Below are positions 49,258-59,468 of a stretch of 64,000 bases of DNA, in pieces. The DNA is from a virus, in the IMG/VR virus record IMGVR_UViG_3300005533_000009, positions 1 through 64,000 of that record; one strand, given 5' to 3'. The position numbers and the translations under genes are program-made. Numbering within the stretch: position 1 is the stretch's first letter; each line of letters starts with the position of its first letter. The notes beneath the pieces are model-generated. The model was not told the DNA's origin and did no database searches. It saw nothing but the letters and a program-made list of their open reading frames with translations.

Positions 49258-52200
49258 TTGGGCCACAACTTACAACAACTAGGTACTGCCGCTCTAGATA
49301 TGATGGGCGGAATGATTACCTTAGCTAAACCAGAAGATTTGCCAGAAGGTGCATCTCCCCGTTGTCAAGACGTAGATTTTGACATCGGTTCAGTTCACAC
49401 ACGTCCCGGCTTGCTGTCTGTTTATACTTACGCTACAACTTTTAACATTACTTCTGTAGTAATCACCTATGGTACGGCCACTGTTACTTATACAAATTCA
49501 GCCGGAACTCAACCTGTAGTAAACGAGCAGTTGCTCCTACAGGGATTTACAGGTGCATTGATTTTTTTGAACGGCCAAACAGTTGTAGTAGAATCAGTAA
49601 CCGCAACGTCATTTACATTTGCAATTACTAGTCAAGATGTTTCTTTAACTGTAGTATCGGGTGCAACCGCTATCTCACTGACTGGTCAGTTTGCTGGTCC
49701 TAACGTACCAACTTTAGCAACAGATATTTCCGGTGGGTCTGCTCCTTGGGTATCTCCTAATAGCATTCTGGGAAATACAAGCTATGCATCATCAGCTACA
49801 GGCAGTACCGTAACGGCTCCCGGCGTTCCCGGTGCAGCCGCTAACGTAGATTCGGTTAGACCTTGGACAAGCCCTTCTAACGTGTTTTCTACCTCTTTAT
49901 TTGCCACAGTGTCATTATCCGCTGGGCAAACGTCTACAGCCATCCTAGCCAACGGAGTAGGGTATGCAATACCTTCTAATGCCTCCGTAAAGGGCATTTC
50001 CTTGGCTTTTAAGGCATCAACGACAGGGGTAGCTGGTTCTGGCTCGATTAATATTCAATTAGCCCAGAACGGCTCTCCTATAGGCACTGCGATCAACGTA
50101 CCAATAAGCAACACTCCTAATACCTATACCCAAGGGTCTTCAGCTTATCAATGGGGTACAAATTTAACCCCGGATATAGTTAATGGCACTGCTTTTGGTA
50201 TTTTATTGGATGCTCAGCAGGGTACCGGATCAGGGGCGTTCTCAGTAAATAGCTTAACTGTTACTGTGTATTATACCACTGCATCATCATCTGATGCATT
50301 GCAGGCACAACAATTTGTATTCGTAATCCCTTCAACCTCTGGTATTTCAGGTTTTGGAGTAAGCTTTCAAGCATATTCAACGACAAATACCTCAGTTACT
50401 GTTCAGATGTTAAAGGGTGGATTGCCCGTAGGTACTGCAAAGACGCAAGTTTTAACTACAGTCCCTACCATCTATTCTCTTGGTGCTTCCAACGATTTAT
50501 GGGGTAATACATGGCTATTCTCAGACGTAAACTCTAATCAGTTTGGTATACAAATCACAGCTTCAGGCACAGGTACAACGTTTATAAATGACGTTGACAT
50601 GCTAGTTTATATTACTCCTGCTCTAGTGAATTTTAATTGGATTAAAACCTACGAGCAAGATGATGGTGATATAAACACATTGGCCTTAGATGCTTCAGGA
50701 ATTATTTGGATAGAAGATGTAATCAACAATGAAGGTGCGTTGTCAGTAGCTTTAACAGGCATTCTACCTAATTCATATGCAAAAAGCAGTACGATGTTTG
50801 ATAGAGAGTATATTTGCTTTTCTAATGAATTTATAGGAAGTGATAGACCTAGAGTGTTTGATGGTACTAGTTTCTTACCACTATCAATGTATGCTCCCGG
50901 TGGTCAGTTAAGTGTTCAAGCTTCATCATCTGGAACTACTTCTAACCTTAACTTAACATCCTATGCTGTAACTGGTGGAGTAGCCACTTTCCAGTACACA
51001 GGTACTGAACCTGTAGCTGGTACGGTATATGTTCTAACCAACATTATACCTTCCGCAGCAGGAAGTACTACAGACACATTAATTAATAATAAGCCTTTCA
51101 TCATTTTGAGTAGTGGGTTATCTCCTACTCAATTTGAAATTTCTGTACCAAGTCATGCTAATTTAGGCTCAACTCCTTTGGTAAGCACTGCGACCGCAGT
51201 ACTTGCTCAGAATTTTTCTATTAGCAGCATTATACAGTCCTACAGATTCGTATCCCCTCCACCACCGCCAACTAACGCTGGAAGTGGAAGCTACGGTACT
51301 CCGGGTACAGCAGAAGGGCCAAATCCTAAAGGTAAATGGCAGCAGTTGTTACAGAGCGCAGGACCGGGAAGTTCTCAGCCGGGAAGCGTTGTAACAGTGT
51401 ATTATGCCAATGCATCCGTTGGTGGAGTTGGTATTCCCGGCGATGATAACCTAGTTGAACAATTTAATCAAGGAATTCCTACATACGTCTATATCACTGG
51501 TACAGGCACCTATAATGGTACTTGGCAGGTAACTAGCGTAGGTATTGGCATTCCTCCCGGTGGTGCTGGCGAAAGATACTTCTTTACATTCAACTTCACT
51601 AGCTCTACACACTTTGTTACAAATTCAACGACTGGCATGACTTATCAAAGATCATTGGCAGTTGTGAATACAACCACAGGTATTGCTGATCTACAAGCTG
51701 GATCACAAGTAACCATCACAGGGGAAACTCCTGCTGGATGGAATGCTACTTGGACAGTGGTACAGCCATTGAATAGCGGTAGTTTGAACATTACTAACGC
51801 TGCTGTAAGTGGTGACGGAAGCACTATTACATTCCAGTATAACGTGGCAACTGGTGTAGCACCTAAGGCAAGCGAAATTGTAAAGGTAACTAACGTACTT
51901 GTAAACTCTGGAACAGAACTAAATGGCACTTATGTCATTCAGACATCCACGAATACAAGTCCCGGTAGTTTTACAGTTATTGCTCCTGCTGGTGCAACGG
52001 CTGGTGAGAGTGTAACACAAACAAACGCTCAAGCCGTTGTATACGGTACACAGTTTTTGATTGATCCCGGCTCAACAACAGTGGGAACTACTACCAATCC
52101 TATTTATGGCAGTGGAACTACTGGTACTCTTAACGTTATCGGTGCAACTCCTAGTGGGGGCACACAGATATCAGCAGGTACTAGACAGGCTGTTTGCTTC

Positions 52201-54333
52201 TTTATAACTGATACCGGATATAACACCGCTCCTAATGTACCAGTAACTTTTGACGTAGCTTCGGGAAGTAACTCGATTGTAGTTAGCAATCTTCCTATAG
52301 GACCGCCTAACGTAATTGCCAGAGGTATCGCCATTACAGAGGCAGGGCAAAACGGTGTTCCGGGTGCTAATTTTTATGTAATTGAAAACGATGTAACTTC
52401 TACGATTGGTAATTCGGTGGTTACATTGGCAACATCCACAATTGTACGAGACAACACTACTCAAAGCGCAACCTTCTCATTCACTGATGCTGTTCTTCTT
52501 GAATCGAGAGAGATTGACATACAGGGTGACAACTTATTCAACTTGATTGAACTGGGAAGTTCAGCATGGTGTGTACCATATAAGAGCAGAATGTTCTACG
52601 GTATGCAATTGAATAAAGTACAGGGGTTCACAGCTATGGCATTTGATAGCTACGTAACTCCCGGTCAACCTGCTGGTTGGAGTTCTCCCGGCATTGGTGG
52701 AACCCTAGTAACAAGTACTGTTACAGGTTTTGCTTATTCTATTAGTAACACTACAGGATCAACCATAGCTACGGCTGGATTAATTCAGCAGGGGGCTTAT
52801 CAAGACTATTACGGAGTGCCGATTATAGAGCAGAATACTCTGTATTCAGTGCGAGTAGCGGCTAGAGCACCATCAGGAAGTGCGATTGGGACTCTAGTTA
52901 TAGACTTGTTTGATGGCTCAACGGTGTATGGTTCGTTCACTGTACCATTTTCACAAATGTCAACAATTACGCAGGTATTCTCTGGTAGCTTGTTGACCAA
53001 TCCATTTACTAGTGCGGTTAACCAAGGGGGTGCTCAAAGCACTTCTGGGTCTGTGCCAACAACCCTTGTTCTAAGAGTATATGCACAGAATCTGGGTAAC
53101 GGAGCAAACGTAGAAATAGATAGAGTGGAAGTTTATCCGACCGAAACTCCATTTATTGAAGCTCAGGTTTATGGTTCTTATATTAACCTGCCCGAGTCTA
53201 TAGACGCAAGTTCTAACGGAGGTATCATTGATACTTCGACCGAAAACAAGCAGCCTGTAACTGGGGCGTTTGTTATGCATGATCTGTTGTTCTTACTCAA
53301 GACTAAGAGCATGTATTCAGTGGAAGACAATGTAAACTCTGAACCCGGAGGTTGGGGATTAAAAGAAGTAAGTAATAGAGTGGGTTCTATTGGAATTCAC
53401 GCTTATGATGTTGGTGAAGAGTGGGCGGTTATGGCTTGCCGAGAAGGTATCTTCGGATTCAATGGTGGACAACCACAAAAGATGATGCAAGAAATCTGGC
53501 AAGTTTGGGAAGCTATTAATTGGGATGCTGGACATACTATCGTGTTAAGAAATGATATTATTAACAAGCGTATTCTATGTGCTATCCCTCTACCTACCGG
53601 AACCAACCCAACTACAGGTGTTAAAACTAAGTCAGTAGCTTGGTTACCTAATGCTACATATAATCCTACACCAACCACACCAAACGTTATGCTGTGCTTA
53701 AACTATCAAGGTCTAGGCACATTCGAAGAGTTGGTAAGTGGAGCAGAAATGCACACTACCATGTTTGGTACGCTGGCTGCTGTAGATATGCGTAGAAAAT
53801 GGACAATTTGGCAAATTCCATCACCTTATATGGACTTTGTAACAAGAAAGAATGGAATCGACGCACCGTTGTTTATTTGCAATGGTATTGATTCTTCTAA
53901 GGTTTATGAGCTAAGTACAGATCAACTCAGTGACGATGGAGTTGCAATCAATAGCTCATACACAACATACGGGTTCGTTAATGCTGAAAAAGCAGCTACA
54001 GTACCTATATTTGGATATCATACAAAGAGATACACTATTTTGCAGATTCTGGCTAGTGGAGCAGGAACGGCTCAATTGCGTATTCTTCCAAATACGTTGG
54101 ATGCTCGTTATCCATACACTGTACCTGTTGGTATCACACTAACTAGCCCAGAGCAAGATGATTTCTTTAGACCTATTAACGTAAAAGGAAACCGTGTATT
54201 CGTAGAGACATCTACTAATGCGGTCGGCGCTTGGTTTAGCCAAAGCAAAATAATGTTAACTGGTAAAGCAGATCATTGGTCAAGTCTCAACCCTACGGGT
54301 GGTGGGAACATTGGCATTACATCGTCTTCATAA
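49258..54333 (+). CDS. Very large tail or stopper structural protein (1691 aa)
   Basis: TTG start after AGGAGGT. Almost entirely beta-strand-type Thr/Ser/Gly/Val sequence. The N-terminus (EDLPEGASPRCQDVDFDIGSV) resembles the start of large podovirus tail-tube or nozzle proteins, and a conserved-looking C-terminal third (residues ~1340-1560: WGLKEVSNRVGSIGIHAYDV, then INKRILCAIPLPTG) has propeller-like repeats. Probably many stacked beta domains. Role inferred from position and composition. Confidence 0.55.
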   Translation: MGHNLQQLGTAALDMMGGMITLAKPEDLPEGASPRCQDVDFDIGSVHTRPGLLSVYTYATTFNITSVVITYGTATVTYTNSAGTQPVVNEQLLLQGFTGALIFLNGQTVVVESVTATSFTFAITSQDVSLTVVSGATAISLTGQFAGPNVPTLATDISGGSAPWVSPNSILGNTSYASSATGSTVTAPGVPGAAANVDSVRPWTSPSNVFSTSLFATVSLSAGQTSTAILANGVGYAIPSNASVKGISLAFKASTTGVAGSGSINIQLAQNGSPIGTAINVPISNTPNTYTQGSSAYQWGTNLTPDIVNGTAFGILLDAQQGTGSGAFSVNSLTVTVYYTTASSSDALQAQQFVFVIPSTSGISGFGVSFQAYSTTNTSVTVQMLKGGLPVGTAKTQVLTTVPTIYSLGASNDLWGNTWLFSDVNSNQFGIQITASGTGTTFINDVDMLVYITPALVNFNWIKTYEQDDGDINTLALDASGIIWIEDVINNEGALSVALTGILPNSYAKSSTMFDREYICFSNEFIGSDRPRVFDGTSFLPLSMYAPGGQLSVQASSSGTTSNLNLTSYAVTGGVATFQYTGTEPVAGTVYVLTNIIPSAAGSTTDTLINNKPFIILSSGLSPTQFEISVPSHANLGSTPLVSTATAVLAQNFSISSIIQSYRFVSPPPPPTNAGSGSYGTPGTAEGPNPKGKWQQLLQSAGPGSSQPGSVVTVYYANASVGGVGIPGDDNLVEQFNQGIPTYVYITGTGTYNGTWQVTSVGIGIPPGGAGERYFFTFNFTSSTHFVTNSTTGMTYQRSLAVVNTTTGIADLQAGSQVTITGETPAGWNATWTVVQPLNSGSLNITNAAVSGDGSTITFQYNVATGVAPKASEIVKVTNVLVNSGTELNGTYVIQTSTNTSPGSFTVIAPAGATAGESVTQTNAQAVVYGTQFLIDPGSTTVGTTTNPIYGSGTTGTLNVIGATPSGGTQISAGTRQAVCFFITDTGYNTAPNVPVTFDVASGSNSIVVSNLPIGPPNVIARGIAITEAGQNGVPGANFYVIENDVTSTIGNSVVTLATSTIVRDNTTQSATFSFTDAVLLESREIDIQGDNLFNLIELGSSAWCVPYKSRMFYGMQLNKVQGFTAMAFDSYVTPGQPAGWSSPGIGGTLVTSTVTGFAYSISNTTGSTIATAGLIQQGAYQDYYGVPIIEQNTLYSVRVAARAPSGSAIGTLVIDLFDGSTVYGSFTVPFSQMSTITQVFSGSLLTNPFTSAVNQGGAQSTSGSVPTTLVLRVYAQNLGNGANVEIDRVEVYPTETPFIEAQVYGSYINLPESIDASSNGGIIDTSTENKQPVTGAFVMHDLLFLLKTKSMYSVEDNVNSEPGGWGLKEVSNRVGSIGIHAYDVGEEWAVMACREGIFGFNGGQPQKMMQEIWQVWEAINWDAGHTIVLRNDIINKRILCAIPLPTGTNPTTGVKTKSVAWLPNATYNPTPTTPNVMLCLNYQGLGTFEELVSGAEMHTTMFGTLAAVDMRRKWTIWQIPSPYMDFVTRKNGIDAPLFICNGIDSSKVYELSTDQLSDDGVAINSSYTTYGFVNAEKAATVPIFGYHTKRYTILQILASGAGTAQLRILPNTLDARYPYTVPVGITLTSPEQDDFFRPINVKGNRVFVETSTNAVGAWFSQSKIMLTGKADHWSSLNPTGGGNIGITSSS

Positions 54334-54340
54334 ACCCCAA

Positions 54341-54377
54341 AGGAAGGGAGCCTAAAAAGCTCCCTTTCTATTTTAGG
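54341..54377 (+). promoter_or_regulatory. Leader pseudoknot before a virion gene (copy 9, without hairpin 1)
   Basis: Hairpin GGGAGC/GCTCCC (within 54341-54369) with loop CTAAAAA. TTTTAGG at 54371-54377 complements CCTAAAA (54351-54357) and forms the ribosome-binding site AGGAGAG. Same plan as the HEG leaders. Confidence 0.7.
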
Positions 54378-54384
54378 AGAGTAT

Positions 54385-55023
54385 ATGGCTCAGCAGCACA
54401 CAAATTTTGAAGCAGGTTCAGAACTTACATACCTATCTCAAAAAGACGCTTATTTAGGAAAGTTCTTGCGTAGATTAGTAGACGCTATGAATACATCGGC
54501 TCAAAATGCGGGAGTTTCGGCTGTTGGTAAGTTTCCTACCCCTCCTCCAGTAGATACAATAGATGTACAAGGAACTTTCAGTTCCAACTCGAACACAATT
54601 ACAACACCTTCAGAAATACTGCACTGGACGTTGACTCATAATCAGCAGATTCACAAGGGTATAAAATATTTTACTGAAGTAGATACTGATCCAAGTTTCA
54701 GTAACCCTCATGTTATAGATCATGGGACTTCAAGATCAGGATTTTTAACACTGCCTACCATGGATAATGATGGTGCAACACAGAATTATTACATGAGAAG
54801 TTATGCACAATATCCCGGCAGTGATCCTTCAGAAAAGACAATTTTAGGTGGTACTAACAATCCTACTGCCATCGTTATGACAGGTACAAGCAAAACTTCC
54901 CTGTTAACTTCTAAGGGCAGCGGTACTGCAAAAGCAGATGGTCAGCAAGGTGGTCAAGGTTTAGGTAAAGTTCTTACTCGTCCTGCAACGGGGCCGAAAA
55001 GATCGGTGGTACAGCATTCATGA
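54385..55023 (+). CDS. Virion-region protein (212 aa)
   Basis: An N-terminal helical part (LGKFLRRLVDAMNTSAQN) followed by beta-rich sequence resembling a fibronectin-like fold (TLTHNQQIHKGIKYFTEVDT), then a Gly/Lys tail. Preceded by the leader pseudoknot. Function unknown. Confidence 0.6.
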   Translation: MAQQHTNFEAGSELTYLSQKDAYLGKFLRRLVDAMNTSAQNAGVSAVGKFPTPPPVDTIDVQGTFSSNSNTITTPSEILHWTLTHNQQIHKGIKYFTEVDTDPSFSNPHVIDHGTSRSGFLTLPTMDNDGATQNYYMRSYAQYPGSDPSEKTILGGTNNPTAIVMTGTSKTSLLTSKGSGTAKADGQQGGQGLGKVLTRPATGPKRSVVQHS

Positions 55024-55055
55024 GTGCGTTAGTGCGAGACTATAACCACAAATAT

Positions 55056-55127
55056 TCTAAGGCTTAGCGGCTTTAGATTAGAGGGGGAGGAATGCCATCT
55101 ACATTCCTCTTTCTCGCCTTTAGATGG
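55056..55127 (+). promoter_or_regulatory. HEG leader pseudoknot, copy 8
   Basis: Hairpin 1 CTAAGGC (55057-55063)/GCTTTAG (55070-55076), loop TTAGCG. Hairpin 2 is 14 bp (55081-55094/55102-55115) with loop CCATCTA. TAGATGG at 55121-55127 complements it and precedes AAGGAA. Confidence 0.85.
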
Positions 55128-55136
55128 AAGGAAAAT

Positions 55137-55583
55137 ATGAATAAAACAGAGTACATGAAAAAATGGCGCAAAGAGAATCCAGATTATTTTAAAAATCTTA
55201 TGAGACGATGGAGAAAAAAGCATCCCATCAAAAATCGTAGAATTTGGAAAAAATCTGCGAAAAAGCATAGAAAAAAGCGCCTAATAGCTGCTAAAGAGCG
55301 TAGAAAATTAATAAAACATAAAGTATTAAAACATTACGGCAAACATGGAAAATTAATGTGTAAGTGGAGAGGGTGTTGTATTTCAGATATTGATATGCTT
55401 TCTATAGATCATATAAATGACGATGGAGCAAAACATAGAAAGTCTAAATACAAAAGAAGAGATTGGGGCGGTATAAATTTATATGAGACTCTCGTTAAGA
55501 AAGATTTTCCAGAAGGTTATCAAACTTTATGTATGAATCATCAGTTCAAAAAGCAAGCACTAAAAAATCTCAAGGAACAATAA
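55137..55583 (+). CDS. HNH homing endonuclease (DHINDDG type)
   Basis: 148 residues from ATG 55137. Extremely basic N-terminal ~70 residues, then CKWRGCCISDIDMLSIDHINDDGAKHR, INLYETLVKKDFPEGYQTLC and MNHQFKK. Close relative of the HEG at 25145. Overlaps the next gene by up to 55 nt. Confidence 0.9.
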   Translation: MNKTEYMKKWRKENPDYFKNLMRRWRKKHPIKNRRIWKKSAKKHRKKRLIAAKERRKLIKHKVLKHYGKHGKLMCKWRGCCISDIDMLSIDHINDDGAKHRKSKYKRRDWGGINLYETLVKKDFPEGYQTLCMNHQFKKQALKNLKEQ

Positions 55584-55984
55584 TTAGAGATTACGTTCAT
55601 GAAACTGATTTTGAAGCAGTAAAGAAAATCCATGATAGCACTGAGATAGACTATCAAATGCCCGACCTATCCTCTAAACTTTGGTTGGTTACAAAAGTAT
55701 TAGAAGTTGATGGAATAGTAAGAACTGCGTTAGGTACTTATATACAAGTAGAATTATACTTGTGGATGGACAAATCAGATTGGGCCAGCCCTGAAGAAAA
55801 GCACCTAGCAATTAAGTTGATTGAAGAAGAAACATTAAACGAAGCGTGGCTTAGAGGGGTAGATCAAGCCGTATTGTGGTTACCTCCCGGTATGGAACGC
55901 TTTGGAAAAAGATTAGAAACAGATTTTGGATTTACACCAGATAGGGATGGGTGGAAGTCGTACTCAAGACCCACAAAAATATGA
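55529..55984 (+). CDS. GNAT-like acetyltransferase-fold protein
   Basis: 151 residues if ATG 55529 is used; that start lies inside the HEG, so the true one may be later. IIRDYVHETDFEAVKKIHDS and the end AVLWLPPGMERFGKRLETDFGFTPDRDGWKSY resemble the strand-helix plan of GNAT proteins found beside phage internal virion genes. The acetyl-CoA loop is not obvious. Role unknown. Confidence 0.5.
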   Translation: MYESSVQKASTKKSQGTIIRDYVHETDFEAVKKIHDSTEIDYQMPDLSSKLWLVTKVLEVDGIVRTALGTYIQVELYLWMDKSDWASPEEKHLAIKLIEEETLNEAWLRGVDQAVLWLPPGMERFGKRLETDFGFTPDRDGWKSYSRPTKI

Positions 55985-55995
55985 GAGGGAACGAA

Positions 55996-56640
55996 ATGAA
56001 AGTAATTACTAAAGCAGTATTTCAAATGACCGAGAACATTGGCGAATATGTTCCCTTATATGAGGAAAGCTATTCTTACAAGGGAGAAGTAGCTCTATGT
56101 GATCGTGCCGCCCAATCTGCGGCTAAGCAAGCTGCTCGAACAGCCAGCGGGGTTGCTGGACAGGATGAGTCTTTGGCTCAATCACAAGAAGCCCAGTTGG
56201 ACCCCTTCTTTAGACGTGAGATGGGAGCAGAGCATTACTTTGATCCCAATCAAGTAAACGAAATGCTAACTGCTTCACAAGCTGGTACCGGGGCTGCTCA
56301 AGGGGCTGAACAAGCTGCTTTGAATAGAAATGCGGCTTCTACCAACAATGCCACTGCTCTAACGAAGAATTTAGATGAAATAGCCAGAGATAGAATGAAA
56401 GCTAATGCTGGCGCGGCTGAAGGTATTGCTGCACAAGATGTTCTTGGAGCAAAGCAGCTTAATCAGGCTGGAGCACAAGGCGAAGCTGGTCTGTTTCAAA
56501 CTGATACCGATGCGGCTCTTAAGGCAATGGGTATCAATACTAACGACATTAATACCCAGCTTGAAGCTGGCAAGAGTGGTTGGTTGCAGAACACTTTGAA
56601 TACTGTAAAAACTCTAAGTGGTATGGGAAGACCTAGTTAA
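55996..56640 (+). CDS. Alanine-rich helical virion protein candidate
   Basis: 214 residues from ATG 55996 (GAGAGGGAA upstream). Dominated by Ala/Gln/Asn helices (AAQSAAKQAARTASG, EQAALNRNAAS), like small internal proteins ejected with phage DNA. Ends 11 nt before the next gene. Confidence 0.6.
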   Translation: MKVITKAVFQMTENIGEYVPLYEESYSYKGEVALCDRAAQSAAKQAARTASGVAGQDESLAQSQEAQLDPFFRREMGAEHYFDPNQVNEMLTASQAGTGAAQGAEQAALNRNAASTNNATALTKNLDEIARDRMKANAGAAEGIAAQDVLGAKQLNQAGAQGEAGLFQTDTDAALKAMGINTNDINTQLEAGKSGWLQNTLNTVKTLSGMGRPS

Positions 56641-56651
56641 TTGGAGGAAGA

Positions 56652-59456
56652 ATGCTTTTAAGAAATAAGATGAAGAGATTACCTGTGTATGATCAGGGTG
56701 GTCCTGTTGATCCACAGTATGATTCTCCTCCTGACCCTAATGCAATAGGACAGTATGCTGATCCATCGGCTGCGAATGCAGTAGCTTCTGCACCTCCAGA
56801 TCAACAGCCTGAATTGTCTACATGGGGTAACATACAGAATGGTTTAGGTCAAGCTCAGAATATGATGGGTAGAGTGCTAGGTAAATCACAATCAGGAGAG
56901 ATTCCTGAAGCTCAAACTCGCATGTATCCTGTAGAAGGTCTTAGTGCAAAAGTATTTGATGATGGTGGGGTAGTTCAAAAGGATAAAAATACAGACGAAA
57001 ATTCTATGGGTAATGCTCAATGGTTAGCATACCGTATGAATCCGCTATATCCAGATAGACATCTTGAACCCTTTTTACCACCTGATCCAGAAATGCATAC
57101 TGCGCCTACTGCCGCGCACGCCCAAGATGTAGCGTCACAGTATGGAGATATGGGAACGGTAGCAAGTACTGTAGGTCAGCGACCAAGAACCCAAAAAATG
57201 AACAGAGATACTGTCCCTATATACGATGACGGTGGGCCTATAAAGAACGATCCTAATGATGGACATCATCAATTAGCCATAGTAGAAGACGGAGAAAGAG
57301 TATTAACTCCTGAACAAAATCAGCAATATGAGCAAGAACACGCTGCTGTATTTCCTACTATAGGGGCTGAGAAGCACTTAACACAAACTAATCCTCCAAC
57401 TGAAGTACAAAATTCAGATGAGCCTCTTCCTGCCGATGTACCAAGAGGTGCTAGAATGAATATTAATCCTTATGCTGAAGGTACAGCCAAAGGAACAGTT
57501 GGTACAGCACCTGATGCTAAAGTAGAGCCTCCTCAAATGAGAACGATGAGTAATACATCCGTTCCACAAAATAAGATGGCTCCTGTAGAGGGCGCTATGG
57601 CTGGTGAAGGTCAACCCGGAGGGGCACCTCCCGGTGGAGAAGGTGGTGGTGGAGCGGGAGAATCAACTCTTAACCCACTACATACAGCTTCTTCAAGCAA
57701 TCCACTTCCACATGAAAGAGAATGGCTGGAAGGTGAACGCTCACGCTTGAAGCAAAAGATGATGGACGCTGCTGAAGGTGTACATAACGGCGGTAAGTTT
57801 GATCACGTTGCTTACGGTGAAGCTAAAATGGCTTTGGCCGATTTGAACAGAATGCACCCATGGGGACAGCCTGAAAATCATCCCGGTATACTGGGAAAGA
57901 TTGGTCATGGTTTAGGCGTAGCTGGTAACATCGCGGCTGATGCTTTGGTTCCCGGTGTTGCACCGTTTATTCCCGGTTCTCGTGCCAACCTAGAACGTCA
58001 AGCTGCTCAAGGAGCAGAGGAAGTAGGTATGGGACAAGAAGCCGCTAAGGGTCAAGCTGAGATTCAATTGAAGCAAGCTCAAGCGAGAGCTTATGGTTTG
58101 CCTAAGTTGGTTCCCGGTCCAGATAGCAGTAGATTGGACCCTGAAACAGGCACTAGACAGAAGCAGTATAAGTATCCTGATGGTAGACTTGTTTGGGTTA
58201 CTGAGGGTGAACTTCCTCCTCTAGAAGAAGAGGCATTTCCTCAGGGAGTTTCACAAGAAGCTCCTCCAGTAAGAACAAATGAACCTAATCCAGTGGTTAA
58301 TGGTCAGGTTTCACAAACTCCTACTACTCAAGCACCACCTCAAGAACAGGTACTACCACAGCAAGGATTACCACAGCAACCACAAAAACCTGCGGCTCCT
58401 CCTGTAGCACCTAAACCTGCTGCTCCTGTTAAAACACCTAGATATGTTTATGGCAGTGGTAAACCTGAAACTACTACTCCTTCTCCTGAAGACATAGCGA
58501 TTACAAAATCTGCTATTCAGGATGCTCCGTTTTTACCTGCTCAAGTTAAGGATGATTTCTTAAAGGTATTAGACAACAATCCTTCTCAAGCTACTCTAAA
58601 CAGACTGCATGAACATATTAACAAATTAGAAAGTGAAAGCAGAGCCAAAAGCCAAGAGGATTTCCAGCACGAGATGGAAAAAACTCGTATGGAAATAGCT
58701 AAGATGATGGCTGATGCACATTTGTTAGAGATGCAACAGAAAGCTGCTTTAACTCAACAAACTGCTCGTACTACCGCAGACCAAGCTCGTCTCCAAGACT
58801 ATTCTCAGCAAGAATATGATACATACATGAGAAATTGGCAACGTAGCACGACTCCGGGGCAATATGCTAAAGATGTGGCCTTGATTACAGATCAAGTTAA
58901 CGCTGAAAAATCTAATCCCGGCCATTTATTTTCATATATAGCACCACTACTTTCAACTACCCCTGCGGGGGCAGCTACAGTAGTGGGAGCGGAAGCTTTG
59001 GCTGGTGCTTTAGCTGGGCCTGTTAGCGGGGCTCTGGATACTCTTAAGAAGAGAGGTCTTTCAGACCAAGCGTATCGTGCAATGCAAGCTTATTACAACG
59101 CATTGCCGGGACGTATGGCATATGAAATGAGTTCAGCAGGTGTTAAAGCTGGAGCTATGCGTTCTCAGCTATTGATATCTAAGGTACTAAATACGGTTCC
59201 ACCTCCAAATACACCTCCTGCACAATGGAGCAATGCATTTGGACAGTATTACAAACCTATGCATACTTTTATTGAACGTATGGTTAGTGGTATGCCTGTA
59301 GGAAAAGACTATACCCCTCAGACAAGAGAGGATGTATATGGCCCTCCTTCAGAAGGGCATTATAACCACATTGCTAGAAATAAAACTACTAAAGAGCCTG
59401 CATATTCATACGACGGTAAAACATGGTATGATGCAAAAGGTAATAAATTACAGTAA
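56652..59456 (+). CDS. Internal virion or structural protein (934 aa)
   Basis: Pro/Gln-rich and probably disordered N-terminal two thirds, containing three related YDDGGPV-type motifs (VYDQGGPV, VFDDGGVV, IYDDGGPI), and GHHQLAIVEDGERVLTPEQ (residues ~202-220). C-terminal helices hold a hydrophobic alanine-rich stretch (~770-795). Candidate ejection protein; no enzyme motif seen. Confidence 0.55.
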   Translation: MLLRNKMKRLPVYDQGGPVDPQYDSPPDPNAIGQYADPSAANAVASAPPDQQPELSTWGNIQNGLGQAQNMMGRVLGKSQSGEIPEAQTRMYPVEGLSAKVFDDGGVVQKDKNTDENSMGNAQWLAYRMNPLYPDRHLEPFLPPDPEMHTAPTAAHAQDVASQYGDMGTVASTVGQRPRTQKMNRDTVPIYDDGGPIKNDPNDGHHQLAIVEDGERVLTPEQNQQYEQEHAAVFPTIGAEKHLTQTNPPTEVQNSDEPLPADVPRGARMNINPYAEGTAKGTVGTAPDAKVEPPQMRTMSNTSVPQNKMAPVEGAMAGEGQPGGAPPGGEGGGGAGESTLNPLHTASSSNPLPHEREWLEGERSRLKQKMMDAAEGVHNGGKFDHVAYGEAKMALADLNRMHPWGQPENHPGILGKIGHGLGVAGNIAADALVPGVAPFIPGSRANLERQAAQGAEEVGMGQEAAKGQAEIQLKQAQARAYGLPKLVPGPDSSRLDPETGTRQKQYKYPDGRLVWVTEGELPPLEEEAFPQGVSQEAPPVRTNEPNPVVNGQVSQTPTTQAPPQEQVLPQQGLPQQPQKPAAPPVAPKPAAPVKTPRYVYGSGKPETTTPSPEDIAITKSAIQDAPFLPAQVKDDFLKVLDNNPSQATLNRLHEHINKLESESRAKSQEDFQHEMEKTRMEIAKMMADAHLLEMQQKAALTQQTARTTADQARLQDYSQQEYDTYMRNWQRSTTPGQYAKDVALITDQVNAEKSNPGHLFSYIAPLLSTTPAGAATVVGAEALAGALAGPVSGALDTLKKRGLSDQAYRAMQAYYNALPGRMAYEMSSAGVKAGAMRSQLLISKVLNTVPPPNTPPAQWSNAFGQYYKPMHTFIERMVSGMPVGKDYTPQTREDVYGPPSEGHYNHIARNKTTKEPAYSYDGKTWYDAKGNKLQ

Positions 59457-59468
59457 GGAGAACATAGG

